Shown: positions 1 through 10,298 of the stretch, piece by piece
Numbering within the stretch: position 1 is the stretch's first letter
Layout: every line of letters starts with the position of its first letter
Source of the DNA: Methylobacterium fujisawaense
GTDB lineage: Bacteria > Pseudomonadota > Alphaproteobacteria > Rhizobiales > Beijerinckiaceae
NCBI RefSeq assembly: GCF_014138435.1
Contig: NZ_JACJIM010000012.1
Location: 1 to 64,000 of the forward strand
Length of the DNA: 64,000 nucleotides
Direction: 5' to 3'
The notes under the pieces: model-generated
Told to the model about the DNA's origin: nothing
The model's database searches: none
Seen by the model: the letters and a program-made list of their open reading frames with translations, nothing else
Position numbers and translations under genes: made by a program

Positions 1-84
1 CACGTCGATAGGCCGGGGGTGCAAGCGCGGCGACGCGTTGAGCCGACCGGTACTAATCGCCCGATTGGCTTGATCGCTCTCGTG
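1..84 (+). rRNA. 23S ribosomal RNA, 3' end (partial)
   Basis: The first bases carry the conserved end of 23S rRNA, including the GACGCGTTGAGCCGACCGG region and the CGGTACTAAT motif near the 3' terminus. Most of the gene lies upstream of the window. The exact 3' end is estimated from the usual distance after CGGTACTAAT. A 5S gene and an initiator tRNA follow, the usual alphaproteobacterial rrn order. Confidence 0.93.
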
Positions 85-241
85 ATCCGTGTCCGAACTG
101 GATCGGCCGCCGCAAGGCGGGCGAACCAGAGACACACGCCACAACGAAGACCCGCAGCGACGACGCTGCATGCTTGCCGAACACAACACTCGCCGTCGCA
201 GCACCCTGCGCCGCCGAGTCCCAAAAGAATTGCGATGCGCC

Positions 242-360
242 GGTCTGGTGGCCTGAGCGGCGTGCCCAGAACCCGATCCCATCTCGAACTCGGCCGTTAA
301 ACACGCCAGCGCCTATGGTACTGTGTCTCAAGACACGGGAGAGTCGGTCGCCGCCAGACC
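242..360 (+). rRNA. rrf: 5S ribosomal RNA
   Basis: About 119 nt with the classical 5S features. The ends GGTCTGGTGGC and GCCGCCAGACC pair to form helix I. The internal blocks CCCGATCCCATCTCGAACTC and GCCTATGGTACTG are the conserved loop B/C and loop E regions. It lies about 160 nt after the 23S end and 106 nt before tRNA-fMet. The ends are placed by the terminal helix and may be off by one or two bases. Confidence 0.95.
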
Positions 361-466
361 CGCCCATCGCAATCGGCATTCCCTCGACACGACACCGATC
401 CGGCCCCGGATGACAGCGCCACCGCCCATCGCGGCAGGCGCCCCGGACACGCCGAAACACTCTTGG

Positions 467-543
<77 letters not shown>

Positions 544-554
544 AACACACAGAA

Positions 555-585
555 CCCGCCGCGCCCAAAAGCGCGGCGGGATTTT
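555..585 (+). terminator. rho-independent terminator of the rrn operon
   Basis: A perfect 10-bp stem (555-564 with 571-580), GC-rich, with a six-base loop and followed by ATTTT. It lies 12 nt after the CCA end of tRNA-fMet and closes the rRNA operon. Confidence 0.9.
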
Positions 586-589
586 CGTT

Positions 590-1079
590 CGGCCGCCCCC
601 TCTGCGCCGAGGGATCTGAGCTGCCCCGACTTCAGGTCGGCCGCCGCGACGCCCAGAATCCACAGGGCCTCTCGCGCCGCATAGCGCCCATCACCCGAGA
701 AGGCTCGCTGGAGTTGCTTTCGCCCGCTCGCGATAGCGGCTGGAAATGCATCCTGAGCGCACAATCGACGGGTAGCCGCGGGCTTGAAAGCTCTATAGCC
801 CGCGCCGCCGCATCCCTCCGGCTGTAGAAGACGGCCATATCCGACTCGGAAGGACAAAGTGGCAATATCGATTGCGCACAAGCGACGCCCTGGCAGGCAT
901 TACTCCTTGAGGTTGAGCGATCAAAATCACTCTTCTTGCGTTGTTTGGACCCTTATACCCCGATCCTGAATTTAAGACTTGACCCATCTTCGGAATGCGA
1001 TTGTATCAGGCGCCCGAATCGCGACGCAGTGCTTGCGTTCTGGCGAGCTTCGTCATCACGAGAAGGCAACGCACGAGAC
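590..1079. other. intergenic region without a recognisable gene
   Basis: About 490 bases between the rrn terminator and the mucR-like gene. Short open frames exist on both strands but none has a convincing start, family resemblance or composition. Bases 900-1000 are less GC-rich than the surroundings and probably hold the promoter of the following regulator gene. No repeat or RNA gene was recognised. Confidence 0.5.
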
Positions 1080-1565
1080 ATGGCTCAGTCGACCGACGGT
1101 TCCCTCCGCTTCGTCACTCTCGCCTCTGAGATCGTCTCGGCCTATGTGAGCCACAATCACGTGCAGAGCGCGGATCTGCCCGGCCTCCTCAACGAGGTGC
1201 ATGCGGCGATCCGAGGGATCTGCGATGCCGGCGCCCCCACCCCGGCCACCAAGGCGACCCCGCAGGAAATCCGGCGCTCGATCACCTCGGATTTCCTGAT
1301 CTCCTTCGAGGATGGGAAGCCCTACAAGACGCTGCGCCGCCATCTCACCCTGCGCGGCCTGACTCCGGAGGCCTACCGCGCCAAGTGGGGCCTCGCCCCC
1401 GACTACCCGATGACCGCGCAGAGCTATTCCGAGCAACGCTCGCAGCTCGCCCGCTCCCTGGGACTGGGGCAGCCGCGCGCGGCGACGGCGGCGCCGGCCC
1501 CCGAGCCTGAGCCCGCGCCGCAACCCATCGGGAAGCGGCGGACCCGTAGCAAGGAGGCCGTCTGA
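1080..1565 (+). CDS. MucR/Ros-family transcriptional regulator lacking finger cysteines
   Basis: A 161-residue protein of the Ros/MucR family, DNA-binding regulators that in related bacteria control exopolysaccharide, motility and cell-cycle genes. The family core is visible: an N-terminal helical region (residues 8-50), then residues 71-130 with the KTLRRHLT and LTPEAYRAKWGL motifs that form the Ros-type finger and its flanks. The start at 1080 gives the standard MAQSTDG-type N-terminus; an earlier in-frame ATG at 936 would add an unlikely tail. The two zinc-binding cysteines usual before this histidine helix are missing (ISFEDGKPYK instead), and the only Cys is residue 48. Zinc-free homologues are known in rhizobia. 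The C-terminus is Pro/Ala/Glu-rich and ends in a basic patch. Confidence 0.88.
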   Translation: MAQSTDGSLRFVTLASEIVSAYVSHNHVQSADLPGLLNEVHAAIRGICDAGAPTPATKATPQEIRRSITSDFLISFEDGKPYKTLRRHLTLRGLTPEAYRAKWGLAPDYPMTAQSYSEQRSQLARSLGLGQPRAATAAPAPEPEPAPQPIGKRRTRSKEAV

Positions 1566-1691
1566 CGACGCACCGCTTGCCGTGAAGGTGTCGTCGCCCT
1601 GCCGCAATCGGCCTCGATAGCGTAGGGCCACAAGGTGCGCCTGCCTTCTCTCGGCCTGGACGGCGCGCCCGCCCCGACGCCGGAGACCTGC

Positions 1692-3149
1692 ATGCTGACC
1701 CGCCTCACCCTGCCCGCCCTCGTCGCAGCCCTGCTGGCCGCCAGCCCGGCCGCGGCGCAGATGGCGCGTACGGAGACCCGGGAGCCTGCGAAAGACGGCA
1801 CGGCGAAGGTCGTGCCCCTCAGCAAGGCCGACGTGCAGCTCTCCTTCGCCCCCGTGGTGAAGCGGGCCGCGCCCTCGGTGGTGAACGTCTACGCGTCCCA
1901 CGTGGACAAGCGCTCCAGCGCGCGCACCAGCGCCATGGAGGAGTTCATGCGCCGCTTCTTCGGCGAGCCGGAGGGCGGCCGCGGACCCCGGGGCGACCGG
2001 GCGCAGCGGTCCCTGGGCTCGGGGGTGCTGGTCGATGCCGACGGGCTCGTGATCACCAACAACCACGTCATCGACAACATGAACGAGGTTCGGATCGCCC
2101 TGGCGGACCGGCGCGAGTTCGAGGCCACGATCGTGATGCGCGACACCCGCACCGATCTCGCGGTGCTCAAGATCAAGGAACCGCCGAAGGGCCTCGTGCC
2201 GATGCCGTTCGGCGACGCCGACGCCCTCGAGGTCGGCGACTTCGTGATGGCGATCGGCAACCCGTTCGGCGTCGGCCAGACGGTGACGCAGGGCATCGTC
2301 TCGGCGCTGGCACGCACGCAGGTCGGCTCGGCGGACTATCAGTATTTCATTCAGACCGACGCGGCGATCAACCCGGGCAATTCGGGCGGGGCGCTGGTCG
2401 ATCTGCGCGGCCAGCTCGTGGGCATCAACACCGCGATCTACTCGCAGTCGGGCGGAAGCCACGGCATCGGCTTCGCGATTCCCGTGGGCATGGTCAAGGC
2501 CGTGGTCGATGCCGCCCGCGACGGCGCGGGCATCGTGCGCCGGCCCTGGCTCGGCGCGCGCATCCAGAGCGTGACCCCCGACATCGCCGACAGCATGGGC
2601 CTCGACCACCCGACCGGCGTGCTGGTGGCGAGCCTGCAGGCCAAGAGCCCCGCCGAGGAGGCGGGCCTGAAGCGCGGCGACCTGATCCTCACCGTCGACG
2701 GCCAGGAAGTCGCCGACCCGGAGGCCTTCGGCTACCGCTTCGCCCTCAAGGGCATCCAGGGCAACGCCCGGTTTGGGATCCTGCGCGGCACGACCCGCCA
2801 GACGGTGGCGGTCAAGCTCGCTCCGGCGCCGGAGACGCGGCCGCGGGACATGCTCAAGGTGAAGACCCGCTCGCCGTTCCTGGGCGCGACGCTCGTGAAC
2901 ACCTCGCCCGCGGTGGCCGAGGAGATGCAGGTCGATTTCCCCGCCGACGGTGTGGCCGTGCAGGCCGTGGACGAGAACTCCATCGCCGCCCGGGTGGGGC
3001 TGCAGAAGGGGGACGTGATCGTAGCGGTCAACGGCGTGCCGATGGCGACCACCAAGGATCTCGACCGGGTCACCCGCAACAGCCTCAATTCCTGGGAAGT
3101 GGCGATCAACCGCAACGGCGAGGTCCTGACCTCGGTGTTCGGCGGCTGA
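1692..3149 (+). CDS. Do-like periplasmic serine protease (DegP/DegQ/HtrA)
   Basis: A 485-residue HtrA-family protease/chaperone for periplasmic protein quality control. The start at 1692 is preferred over 1635 because it opens directly with a signal peptide (residues 1-23, ending AAAQ). The trypsin-like domain carries the full triad: His125 in TNNHVI, Asp155 in RTDLAVLK, Ser231 in GNSGGAL. Two PDZ domains follow at roughly 290-380 and 395-480, with the carboxylate-loop motifs WLGARIQ and FLGATLV. Length and order fit DegP/DegQ/MucD. It stands alone, 99 bases before rarA on the same strand, so it may share transcription with rarA. Compare the catalytically degenerate HtrA-like protein at 59728-60702. 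Confidence 0.94.
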   Translation: MLTRLTLPALVAALLAASPAAAQMARTETREPAKDGTAKVVPLSKADVQLSFAPVVKRAAPSVVNVYASHVDKRSSARTSAMEEFMRRFFGEPEGGRGPRGDRAQRSLGSGVLVDADGLVITNNHVIDNMNEVRIALADRREFEATIVMRDTRTDLAVLKIKEPPKGLVPMPFGDADALEVGDFVMAIGNPFGVGQTVTQGIVSALARTQVGSADYQYFIQTDAAINPGNSGGALVDLRGQLVGINTAIYSQSGGSHGIGFAIPVGMVKAVVDAARDGAGIVRRPWLGARIQSVTPDIADSMGLDHPTGVLVASLQAKSPAEEAGLKRGDLILTVDGQEVADPEAFGYRFALKGIQGNARFGILRGTTRQTVAVKLAPAPETRPRDMLKVKTRSPFLGATLVNTSPAVAEEMQVDFPADGVAVQAVDENSIAARVGLQKGDVIVAVNGVPMATTKDLDRVTRNSLNSWEVAINRNGEVLTSVFGG

Positions 3150-3248
3150 TCCCGGGCGAGCCCGGCACCGGCTCGCAACCGTGGGCAAGCGTGGGCAAGG
3201 TCGGGCGCGCCGCTTGCGCCGCCGGTCGCGCCCGGTGTTGATGCGCAG

Positions 3249-4592
<1,344 letters not shown>

Positions 4593-4630
4593 AGGCGTCC
4601 GACGTCATCGCGAGCGCAGCGAAGACAGCG

Positions 4631-5095
4631 TCATAGGTCGAGGGGCGCGTTGTCGATCACCTCCTTCATCACGAAGAAGGTCCGGGTCTGGCGCACCCCC
4701 GGCAGGCCGATCAGCGTGGCGCTGTGGAGGCGGTTGAAGTCGGCCATGTCGGAGACCCGGATCTTCAGCATGTAGTCGAAGTCGCCGGCCACGAGATGGC
4801 AGTCGAGGAGCACGGGAATCGCCCGCACGGCAGCCTCGAATTCGGAAAAGCTCTCGGGGGTCGAGCGGTCGAGCACGACGCCGACGAAGACCAGGGTACC
4901 GCGTCCGACCCGCATCGGATCGATCAGCGCCCGGACCGCCCGCACGAACCCGTCCGCGAACAGGCGCTGGATCCGGCGGTGGCAGGTGGCCGCGCTGGTG
5001 CCGACCCGCTCGGCGATCTCGGCATTGGCCATCCGACCGTCCGCCTGGAGCAGGCGCAGGATCTTCTGGTCGATCCGGTCGAGCCCTTCGGACAT
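4631..5095 (-). CDS. acdR: Lrp/AsnC-family regulator, probable AcdR
   Basis: A 154-residue Lrp/AsnC regulator. The N-terminal winged helix-turn-helix (LDRIDQKILRLLQADGR through AEIAERVGTSAATCHRRIQRL) is followed by the RAM ligand-binding domain (VFVGVVLDRS, CHLVAGDFDYMLKIRVSDM). The start at 5095 (MSEGLDR) gives standard family length; a start five codons upstream is possible. It is divergent from the ACC deaminase gene across about 250 bases. That is the known acdR-acdS arrangement, in which AcdR with ACC-AcdB or leucine controls acdS. Assignment as AcdR rests on this context and is inference. Confidence 0.85.
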   Translation of the reverse strand: MSEGLDRIDQKILRLLQADGRMANAEIAERVGTSAATCHRRIQRLFADGFVRAVRALIDPMRVGRGTLVFVGVVLDRSTPESFSEFEAAVRAIPVLLDCHLVAGDFDYMLKIRVSDMADFNRLHSATLIGLPGVRQTRTFFVMKEVIDNAPLDL

Positions 5096-5348
5096 GGACG
5101 ATTCTTTCATGTTCGACTGGAAAACCGGACTTTCCTGCGTGAGTTTGGCTTGGCAACGCAAGAGACCGGCCTTCGACGCCCAAAGATCGAGAGCACCTTT
5201 CATTGCAAATCGGGTAATTTTCCCTGCGCCTCGAAGACGGAGCCGGGAGCTCACGGCCCGGCCGTTCTCGGGGCCTCGCCTCGATGCATCCGGGCCGGAC
5301 GGAGACCGCTCCTGCCCCCGGGCGCGTCCCGAGATCTGGAGAGACCCG
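5096..5348. promoter_or_regulatory. divergent control region between acdR and acdS
   Basis: About 250 bases separate the divergently transcribed regulator and ACC deaminase genes. The strip around 5200-5225 is A/T-richer than its surroundings and is the likeliest promoter and Lrp-type binding area. No sharp consensus box could be assigned by eye. Regulation by the neighbouring Lrp-type protein is inferred from the gene order. Confidence 0.5.
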
Positions 5349-6359
5349 ATGCTGGCACAGTTCGAGCGCTATCCCCTGACCTTCGGCCCGACGCCGATCG
5401 AGCCGCTCAAGCGCCTGACGGCTCATCTCGGCGGCGAGGTTGAGATCTTCGCCAAGCGCGAGGATTGCAATTCCGGCCTCGCCTATGGCGGCAACAAGCT
5501 GCGCAAGCTCGAATACATCGTCCCGGACGCGATCAAGAGCGGCGCCGACACGCTGGTGTCGATCGGCGGCGTGCAGTCGAACCACACCCGCATGGTCGCG
5601 GCGGTCGCCGCCAAGATCGGCATGAAGTGCCGGCTGATCCAGGAGGCCTGGGTGCCCCACGAGGACGCCGTCTACGACCGGGTCGGCAACATCCTCCTGT
5701 CGCGGATCATGGGCGCGCAGACGCAGCTCGTGGATGACGGATTCGACATCGGCATCCGCGACAGCTGGAAGCGGGCGCTCGCCGAGGTCGAGGCCGAAGG
5801 CGGCAAGCCCTACGCGATCCCGGCCGGCGCTTCGGTGCACAAATACGGCGGGCTCGGCTATGTCGGCTTCGCCGAGGAGGTGCGCAAGCAGGAGGCCGAG
5901 ATGGGCCTGCGCTTCGACTACGTGGTGGTCTGCACGGTCACGGGCTCGACCCATGCCGGCATGCTGGTGGGCTTCTCCGCCGACGGGCGCGCCCGCAACG
6001 TCATCGGCATCGACGCCTCCTGCACCCCGGCCCAGACCAAGGCCCAGGTCCTCGACATCGCGCAGAACACCGCCGCCCTGGTCGGCGCGGGCGACATCGT
6101 CGCCGACGACGTGGTGCTCAACGAGGACTACGCCTACCCGGTCTACGGCGTGCCCTCGCAGGAGACCGTGGACGCGATCCGGCTCTCGGCCCGGCTCGAG
6201 GGGATGATCACCGACCCGGTCTACGAGGGGAAGTCGATGCAGGGCATGATCGACCTCGTGAAGAAGGGCTTCTTCCCGAAGGGCTCGAAGGTGCTCTACG
6301 CCCATCTCGGCGGCGCGCCGGCGCTGAACGGCTACAGCTACACGTTCCGCAATGGCTGA
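5349..6359 (+). CDS. acdS: 1-aminocyclopropane-1-carboxylate (ACC) deaminase
   Basis: A 336-residue PLP enzyme of the tryptophan-synthase-beta fold. It converts ACC, the plant ethylene precursor, to 2-oxobutanoate and ammonia. The PLP lysine is Lys50 in YGGNKLRK. The residues that separate true ACC deaminase from D-cysteine desulfhydrase are both of the deaminase type: Glu293 in DPVYEGKSM and Leu320 in YAHLGGAP. The start at 5349 gives family-standard length and a MLAQFERYPL N-terminus. The adjacent divergent Lrp-type gene supports the assignment. The gene suits a plant-associated bacterium, which can use ACC as nitrogen source and lower host ethylene. Confidence 0.97.
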   Translation: MLAQFERYPLTFGPTPIEPLKRLTAHLGGEVEIFAKREDCNSGLAYGGNKLRKLEYIVPDAIKSGADTLVSIGGVQSNHTRMVAAVAAKIGMKCRLIQEAWVPHEDAVYDRVGNILLSRIMGAQTQLVDDGFDIGIRDSWKRALAEVEAEGGKPYAIPAGASVHKYGGLGYVGFAEEVRKQEAEMGLRFDYVVVCTVTGSTHAGMLVGFSADGRARNVIGIDASCTPAQTKAQVLDIAQNTAALVGAGDIVADDVVLNEDYAYPVYGVPSQETVDAIRLSARLEGMITDPVYEGKSMQGMIDLVKKGFFPKGSKVLYAHLGGAPALNGYSYTFRNG

Positions 6360-6389
6360 GCCGGGGCGAACGCGCCTCCCATCCATCGC

Positions 6390-6500
6390 CTCATCCTGAG
6401 GTGACCGCGCAGCGGGCCTCGAAGGAGGGCTCCAGGGATCGCAGCGTCCTCTGGAAGGCTCCTTCGAGGCCTCCGCTTCGCTCCGGCGCCTCGGGATGAG
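6390..6500. repeat. intergenic palindromic repeat
   Basis: Two long imperfect inverted arms, 6390-6428 and 6461-6500, face each other across a short centre. The outer ends are CTCATCCTGAGG and CCTCGGGATGAG, the inner ends CCTCGAAGGAGG and CCTTCGAGG. It sits just after acdS and before the gamma-glutamyltranspeptidase gene. Elements of this CATCCTGAGG...CCTCGGGATG type are familiar as dispersed repeats in Methylobacterium-type genomes. Only this copy was seen in the window. Confidence 0.75.
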
Positions 6501-6576
6501 GGGGAGGGTGGAGGCCGCGACTCTGGCCTGCAGTCCCCTATATGGCGGCGCGGGACCCGCACCGGAGAGGGCAGGG

Positions 6577-8346
6577 ATGATGGCACCGGCACGCGCGCTG
6601 CTCCTGGCCGCCCTGCTCGCCCTGGGCGGCCCCGCCGCGCGGGCCGCCTCGGGGCCGGCCGTGGAGGCCGAGAACGGGATGGTGGTCTCCTCGCAGCGCC
6701 TCGCCTCGCAGGTGGGCGCCGACATCCTCCGGGCCGGCGGCAACGCCGTGGATGCCGCGGTGGCGGTGGCCTATGCCGAGGCGGTGGTGAACCCCTGCTG
6801 CGGCAATCTCGGCGGCGGCGGCTTCCTGGTGCTGCACGCCGCCGACGGGCGCAGCCGCTTCGTCAATTTCCGCGAGACCGCCCCGGCCGCCGCGACCCGG
6901 GATATGTACCTCGACGCGACCGGCACCGTCGTGAAGGGCGCGAGCCTGCGCGGCTGGAAGGCGGCCGGCGTGCCCGGGACCGTGCTCGGCCTCAATACCG
7001 CGCTGGCCGAATACGGCACCCTGCCGCTGGCCCGGGTGATGGCGCCGGCGATCGCGCTCGCCCGGGACGGGTTCGTGCTGACCCGGGGCGACACCGACAT
7101 CCTCGAATCCGGCACCACGCTGTTCGCAGCCCAGGCCAACGTCGCCCGGATCTTCCTGCGCCCGGACGGCAGCCCCTGGCGCCCCGGGGACCGGCTTGTC
7201 CAGGCCGACCTCGCCCGGACCCTCCAGGCCATCGCCGATCACGGCTCGGACGCGTTCTACAAGGGTGCGATCCCCGAGGCCGTCGAGGCGGCCTCACGGG
7301 CGGGCGGCGGCCTGCTGACGGCGGCCGACTTCGCCGCCTACACGGTAACGCAATCCGAGCCGCTGACCTGCCGCTACCGGGGCGCCACCGTCCTGTCGGC
7401 GCCGCCGCCCTCGTCGGGCGGCACCACGCTCTGCGAGATCCTCGGCATCCTCGACGGCTACGACCTGCGGGCGGCGGGGTTCAACTCCGCGCGAAGCGTG
7501 CACCTGATGGTCGAGGCCATGCGGCGCGCCTATGCCGACCGCAACCTTCTGCTCGGCGATCCGGCCTTCGTGGCGAACCCGGTCGACCGGCTCCTGTCGC
7601 CGGCCTATGCGGAGACGCTCCGGGCCTCGATCCGCCCGGACCGGGCGACCCCGTCCGCCGAGATCCGCCCGGATCCCGGCCTGGAGACGCGGGAGCGGGC
7701 CGAGACCACCCACATCTCGGTGATGGACAAGGCCGGCAACGCGGCCGCGCTGACCTACACGATCAACGGCTATTTCGGCGCCGGGGTGATCGCCGCCGAT
7801 ACGGGGTTCTTCCTCAACGACGAGATGGACGACTTCACCGTCAAGACCGGGGTGCCGAACCTGTTCGGCCTCGTGCAGGGGACGAAGAACGCGATCGAGC
7901 CCGGCAAGCGCCCGCTCTCCTCCATGGCGCCCACGATCGTGCTGCGGGACGGCAAGGTCGCGCTGGTGGCGGGCTCGCCGGGGGGCTCGCGGATCATCAC
8001 GATCACCGCGCAGACGCTGATCAACATGCTGGATTTCGGCATGGCGCCGCAGGAGGCCGTGGACGCCCCGCGCATCCACCACCAGTGGCTACCCGACACG
8101 GTCTACGCCGAGCCCTTCGCGCTCTCGGCGGACACGCAAGCGATCCTGCGGAGCATGGGCCACACGCTCGTCGAGCAGAAGCCCTGGGGGGCGCAGGAGC
8201 TGATCGCGGTACGCGCCGCGGCGCCCGCGCTCCCCGAGGCGACGTCCTCGGGCAACGATGCTTCGCGCACGCAGGGGATGCGGCCGGGACTGCTCTACGG
8301 CGCCAACGACAACCGGAGGCCCGCCGGCGCGGCGGTTGGAGAATAG
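6577..8346 (+). CDS. ggt: gamma-glutamyltranspeptidase
   Basis: A 589-residue periplasmic N-terminal-nucleophile hydrolase that cleaves gamma-glutamyl bonds, as in glutathione. A signal peptide covers about residues 1-25 (ALLLAALLALGG...ARA). The autoprocessing and catalytic threonine is Thr378 in the TTHISVMD motif, which starts the small subunit. The large subunit carries CGNLGGGGFL, and the C-terminal part has GSPGGSRIIT. The start at 6577 (MM) places the signal peptide at the N-terminus; the earlier in-frame ATG at 6496 does not. Length matches the family. The 173 bases after the stop hold no gene. Confidence 0.95.
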   Translation: MMAPARALLLAALLALGGPAARAASGPAVEAENGMVVSSQRLASQVGADILRAGGNAVDAAVAVAYAEAVVNPCCGNLGGGGFLVLHAADGRSRFVNFRETAPAAATRDMYLDATGTVVKGASLRGWKAAGVPGTVLGLNTALAEYGTLPLARVMAPAIALARDGFVLTRGDTDILESGTTLFAAQANVARIFLRPDGSPWRPGDRLVQADLARTLQAIADHGSDAFYKGAIPEAVEAASRAGGGLLTAADFAAYTVTQSEPLTCRYRGATVLSAPPPSSGGTTLCEILGILDGYDLRAAGFNSARSVHLMVEAMRRAYADRNLLLGDPAFVANPVDRLLSPAYAETLRASIRPDRATPSAEIRPDPGLETRERAETTHISVMDKAGNAAALTYTINGYFGAGVIAADTGFFLNDEMDDFTVKTGVPNLFGLVQGTKNAIEPGKRPLSSMAPTIVLRDGKVALVAGSPGGSRIITITAQTLINMLDFGMAPQEAVDAPRIHHQWLPDTVYAEPFALSADTQAILRSMGHTLVEQKPWGAQELIAVRAAAPALPEATSSGNDASRTQGMRPGLLYGANDNRRPAGAAVGE

Positions 8347-8519
8347 GGCGCGGTCGGCTGTATCGGAACAACCCCGTCGTGGCGGAACCGCGCGGCGGAA
8401 CCCGCTCACCAGCACCCTCAACGGTGCAGGCGCGGATCTGCCGGCCGATGCGGGGCGCGCCTGCGGTGCGCCGGAAAAGGGGGAGGGCCCCGGGCTCGTG
8501 CGCCCGCGGACCCTGCCGC

Positions 8520-9794
8520 TCAGCCCTCTCCGGCCTCCCGTGCCACCGCCCGGAACCCGATGTCGCGCCGGCAGAAACCCTCCGGCCAGTCGATCCGGGC
8601 CACCGCCGCGTAGGCGCGACCTTGAGCGTCCGTGACGCTGTCGCCCAAGGCCGTGACCGCCAGGACCCGGCCGCCATCGGCCAGGAGCTGCCCGCCCTCG
8701 GCCCGGGTGCCGGCCTGAAAGACGTGAACCCCGTCGCCCTCGGCCCCATCGACGCCGCGGATCACCGATCCCCGGACCACGGCACCCGGATAGCCCGCCG
8801 CCGCCATCACCACGGTGAGGGCGGCCCGCTGGGCGTCGAATTCCAGGCTTACGCCGGAGAGGTCGCCCTCGCAGGCCGAGAGCAGGGCCGGCACGAGGTC
8901 GGAGGCGAGGCGCGGCATCAGCACCTGCGCCTCGGGATCGCCGAAACGGGTGTTGTACTCGATCAGCTTGGGGCCGTCGGCGGTGAGCATCAGGCCGGCA
9001 TAGAGGATGCCGGTGAACGGGCAGCCCCGCGCCCGCATGCCGGCGAGCGTCGGGGCGATGATCTCGGCCATCACCCGGGCCTCGATCTCCGGAGTGACCA
9101 CCCGGGCGGGGGAATAGGCGCCCATGCCGCCGGTGTTGGGACCGCGGTCGCCGTCGAAGACCCGCTTGTGGTCCTGGGCGGTGCCGAGGGAGATGGCCCG
9201 CGTGCCGTCGCACAGGGCGAAGAAGCTCGCCTCCTCGCCGAACAGGCACTCCTCGACCACCACCTCGGCGCCGGGCTCGGCGAACAGGGCGGTCAGCGCG
9301 TCCTCGGCCTGGTCGAGGGTCTCGGCCACGGTGACGCCCTTGCCGGCGGCGAGGCCATCCGCCTTCACGACGATCGGGGCCCCCTGCTGCCGGACATAAG
9401 CCAGCGCCGGCTCCAGTTCGGTAAAGCGCGCGAAGGCGGCGGTGGGGATGCCGCAGGCAGCGCACAGGTCCTTGGTGAACCCCTTCGAGCCCTCGAGCCG
9501 GGCGGCGTCGCGGGTCGGCCCGAAGACACGGATCCCGGCAGCCTTCAGGTCGTCCACCAGCCCGGCGACCAGGGGAGCTTCCGGCCCGACCACCACGAGG
9601 CCGATCGATTCCGCCGTGCAGAAGGCCGCCACCGCCGCGTGGTCCGTGACGGCCAGGTCCGGCCGGTTCGTCCCATGGCGGGCCGTGCCGGGATTGCCGG
9701 GCGCCGTGAACAGGCGCGTGCAGAGGGGGCTCTGGGCCAGCCGCCACGCCAGGGCGTGTTCACGGCCGCCGGAGCCGATCAGGAGAATGTTCAT
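8520..9794 (-). CDS. purD: phosphoribosylamine-glycine ligase
   Basis: A 424-residue ATP-grasp enzyme that joins 5-phosphoribosylamine and glycine to form GAR in purine synthesis. The family N-terminus NILLIGSGGREHALAWRL and the TAPGNPGT motif are present, as are the ATP-grasp segments IVVKADGLAAGKGV and GDPEAQVLMPRL. The ATG at 9794 is chosen; an in-frame GTG two codons upstream is possible. It is encoded alone on the minus strand. The stop lies about 170 bases from the convergent end of ggt. Confidence 0.96.
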   Translation of the reverse strand: MNILLIGSGGREHALAWRLAQSPLCTRLFTAPGNPGTARHGTNRPDLAVTDHAAVAAFCTAESIGLVVVGPEAPLVAGLVDDLKAAGIRVFGPTRDAARLEGSKGFTKDLCAACGIPTAAFARFTELEPALAYVRQQGAPIVVKADGLAAGKGVTVAETLDQAEDALTALFAEPGAEVVVEECLFGEEASFFALCDGTRAISLGTAQDHKRVFDGDRGPNTGGMGAYSPARVVTPEIEARVMAEIIAPTLAGMRARGCPFTGILYAGLMLTADGPKLIEYNTRFGDPEAQVLMPRLASDLVPALLSACEGDLSGVSLEFDAQRAALTVVMAAAGYPGAVVRGSVIRGVDGAEGDGVHVFQAGTRAEGGQLLADGGRVLAVTALGDSVTDAQGRAYAAVARIDWPEGFCRRDIGFRAVAREAGEG

Positions 9795-9890
9795 GCGCAC
9801 GCCACCATGGACCGAGCTTGTGGGCGAAGCCTGCCGGTGGGCAAAGGTTTTTTTCGGGCTGTCCCCGCTCTGCGCGGATATCCCGGCCGC

Positions 9891-10214
9891 TCAGCAGCCG
9901 ATGCAGACGCCCGTGTTGACGCCACCGCGCCGCCCACCCCCGTGGCGACCGAGATGACGGCCTCCATGGACTCCCCCCCGGATGCCGCGATAGGGCAGGA
10001 CGGGTCCGAAGGACTCGAATTGGACGTTGCGCTGGATCGTCTGGTTCAGCGTATTGAAGTCCGAGACCCGCTGCTGGTTGAGCGCCCGGATCTGACCCTG
10101 CAGGGCGAACGAGGCGTTGGCGGCGTTCGGGTCGTTCTGCTGCACCTGGGCCTGGGCGGCGCCGACCGGGAGGGCGAGCGCCAGGGCGAGGAGCGCGCGG
10201 GATGCGGGGCGCAT
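9891..10214 (-). CDS. small secreted protein of unknown function
   Basis: A 107-residue protein with a clear signal peptide (residues 1-23, LLALALALPVGAAQAQ). The middle part is Asn/Gln-rich and polar (about 25-65). The tail is rich in Gly, His and Arg (repeated GGRHGGR-like units) and ends in CIGC. The tail could bind metal, but that is a guess. It lies between purD and the oxalate decarboxylase gene, all on the minus strand. No family was recognised. Confidence 0.65.
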   Translation of the reverse strand: MRPASRALLALALALPVGAAQAQVQQNDPNAANASFALQGQIRALNQQRVSDFNTLNQTIQRNVQFESFGPVLPYRGIRGGVHGGRHLGRHGGGRRGGVNTGVCIGC

Positions 10215-10298
10215 GGGTCCCTCCGTGCAACGTATCGCGATGTATCGCGTGGTCTTTCGAACTCGACGCGCCAGGATCGGTCCGGGTTCCGGGCCGCG

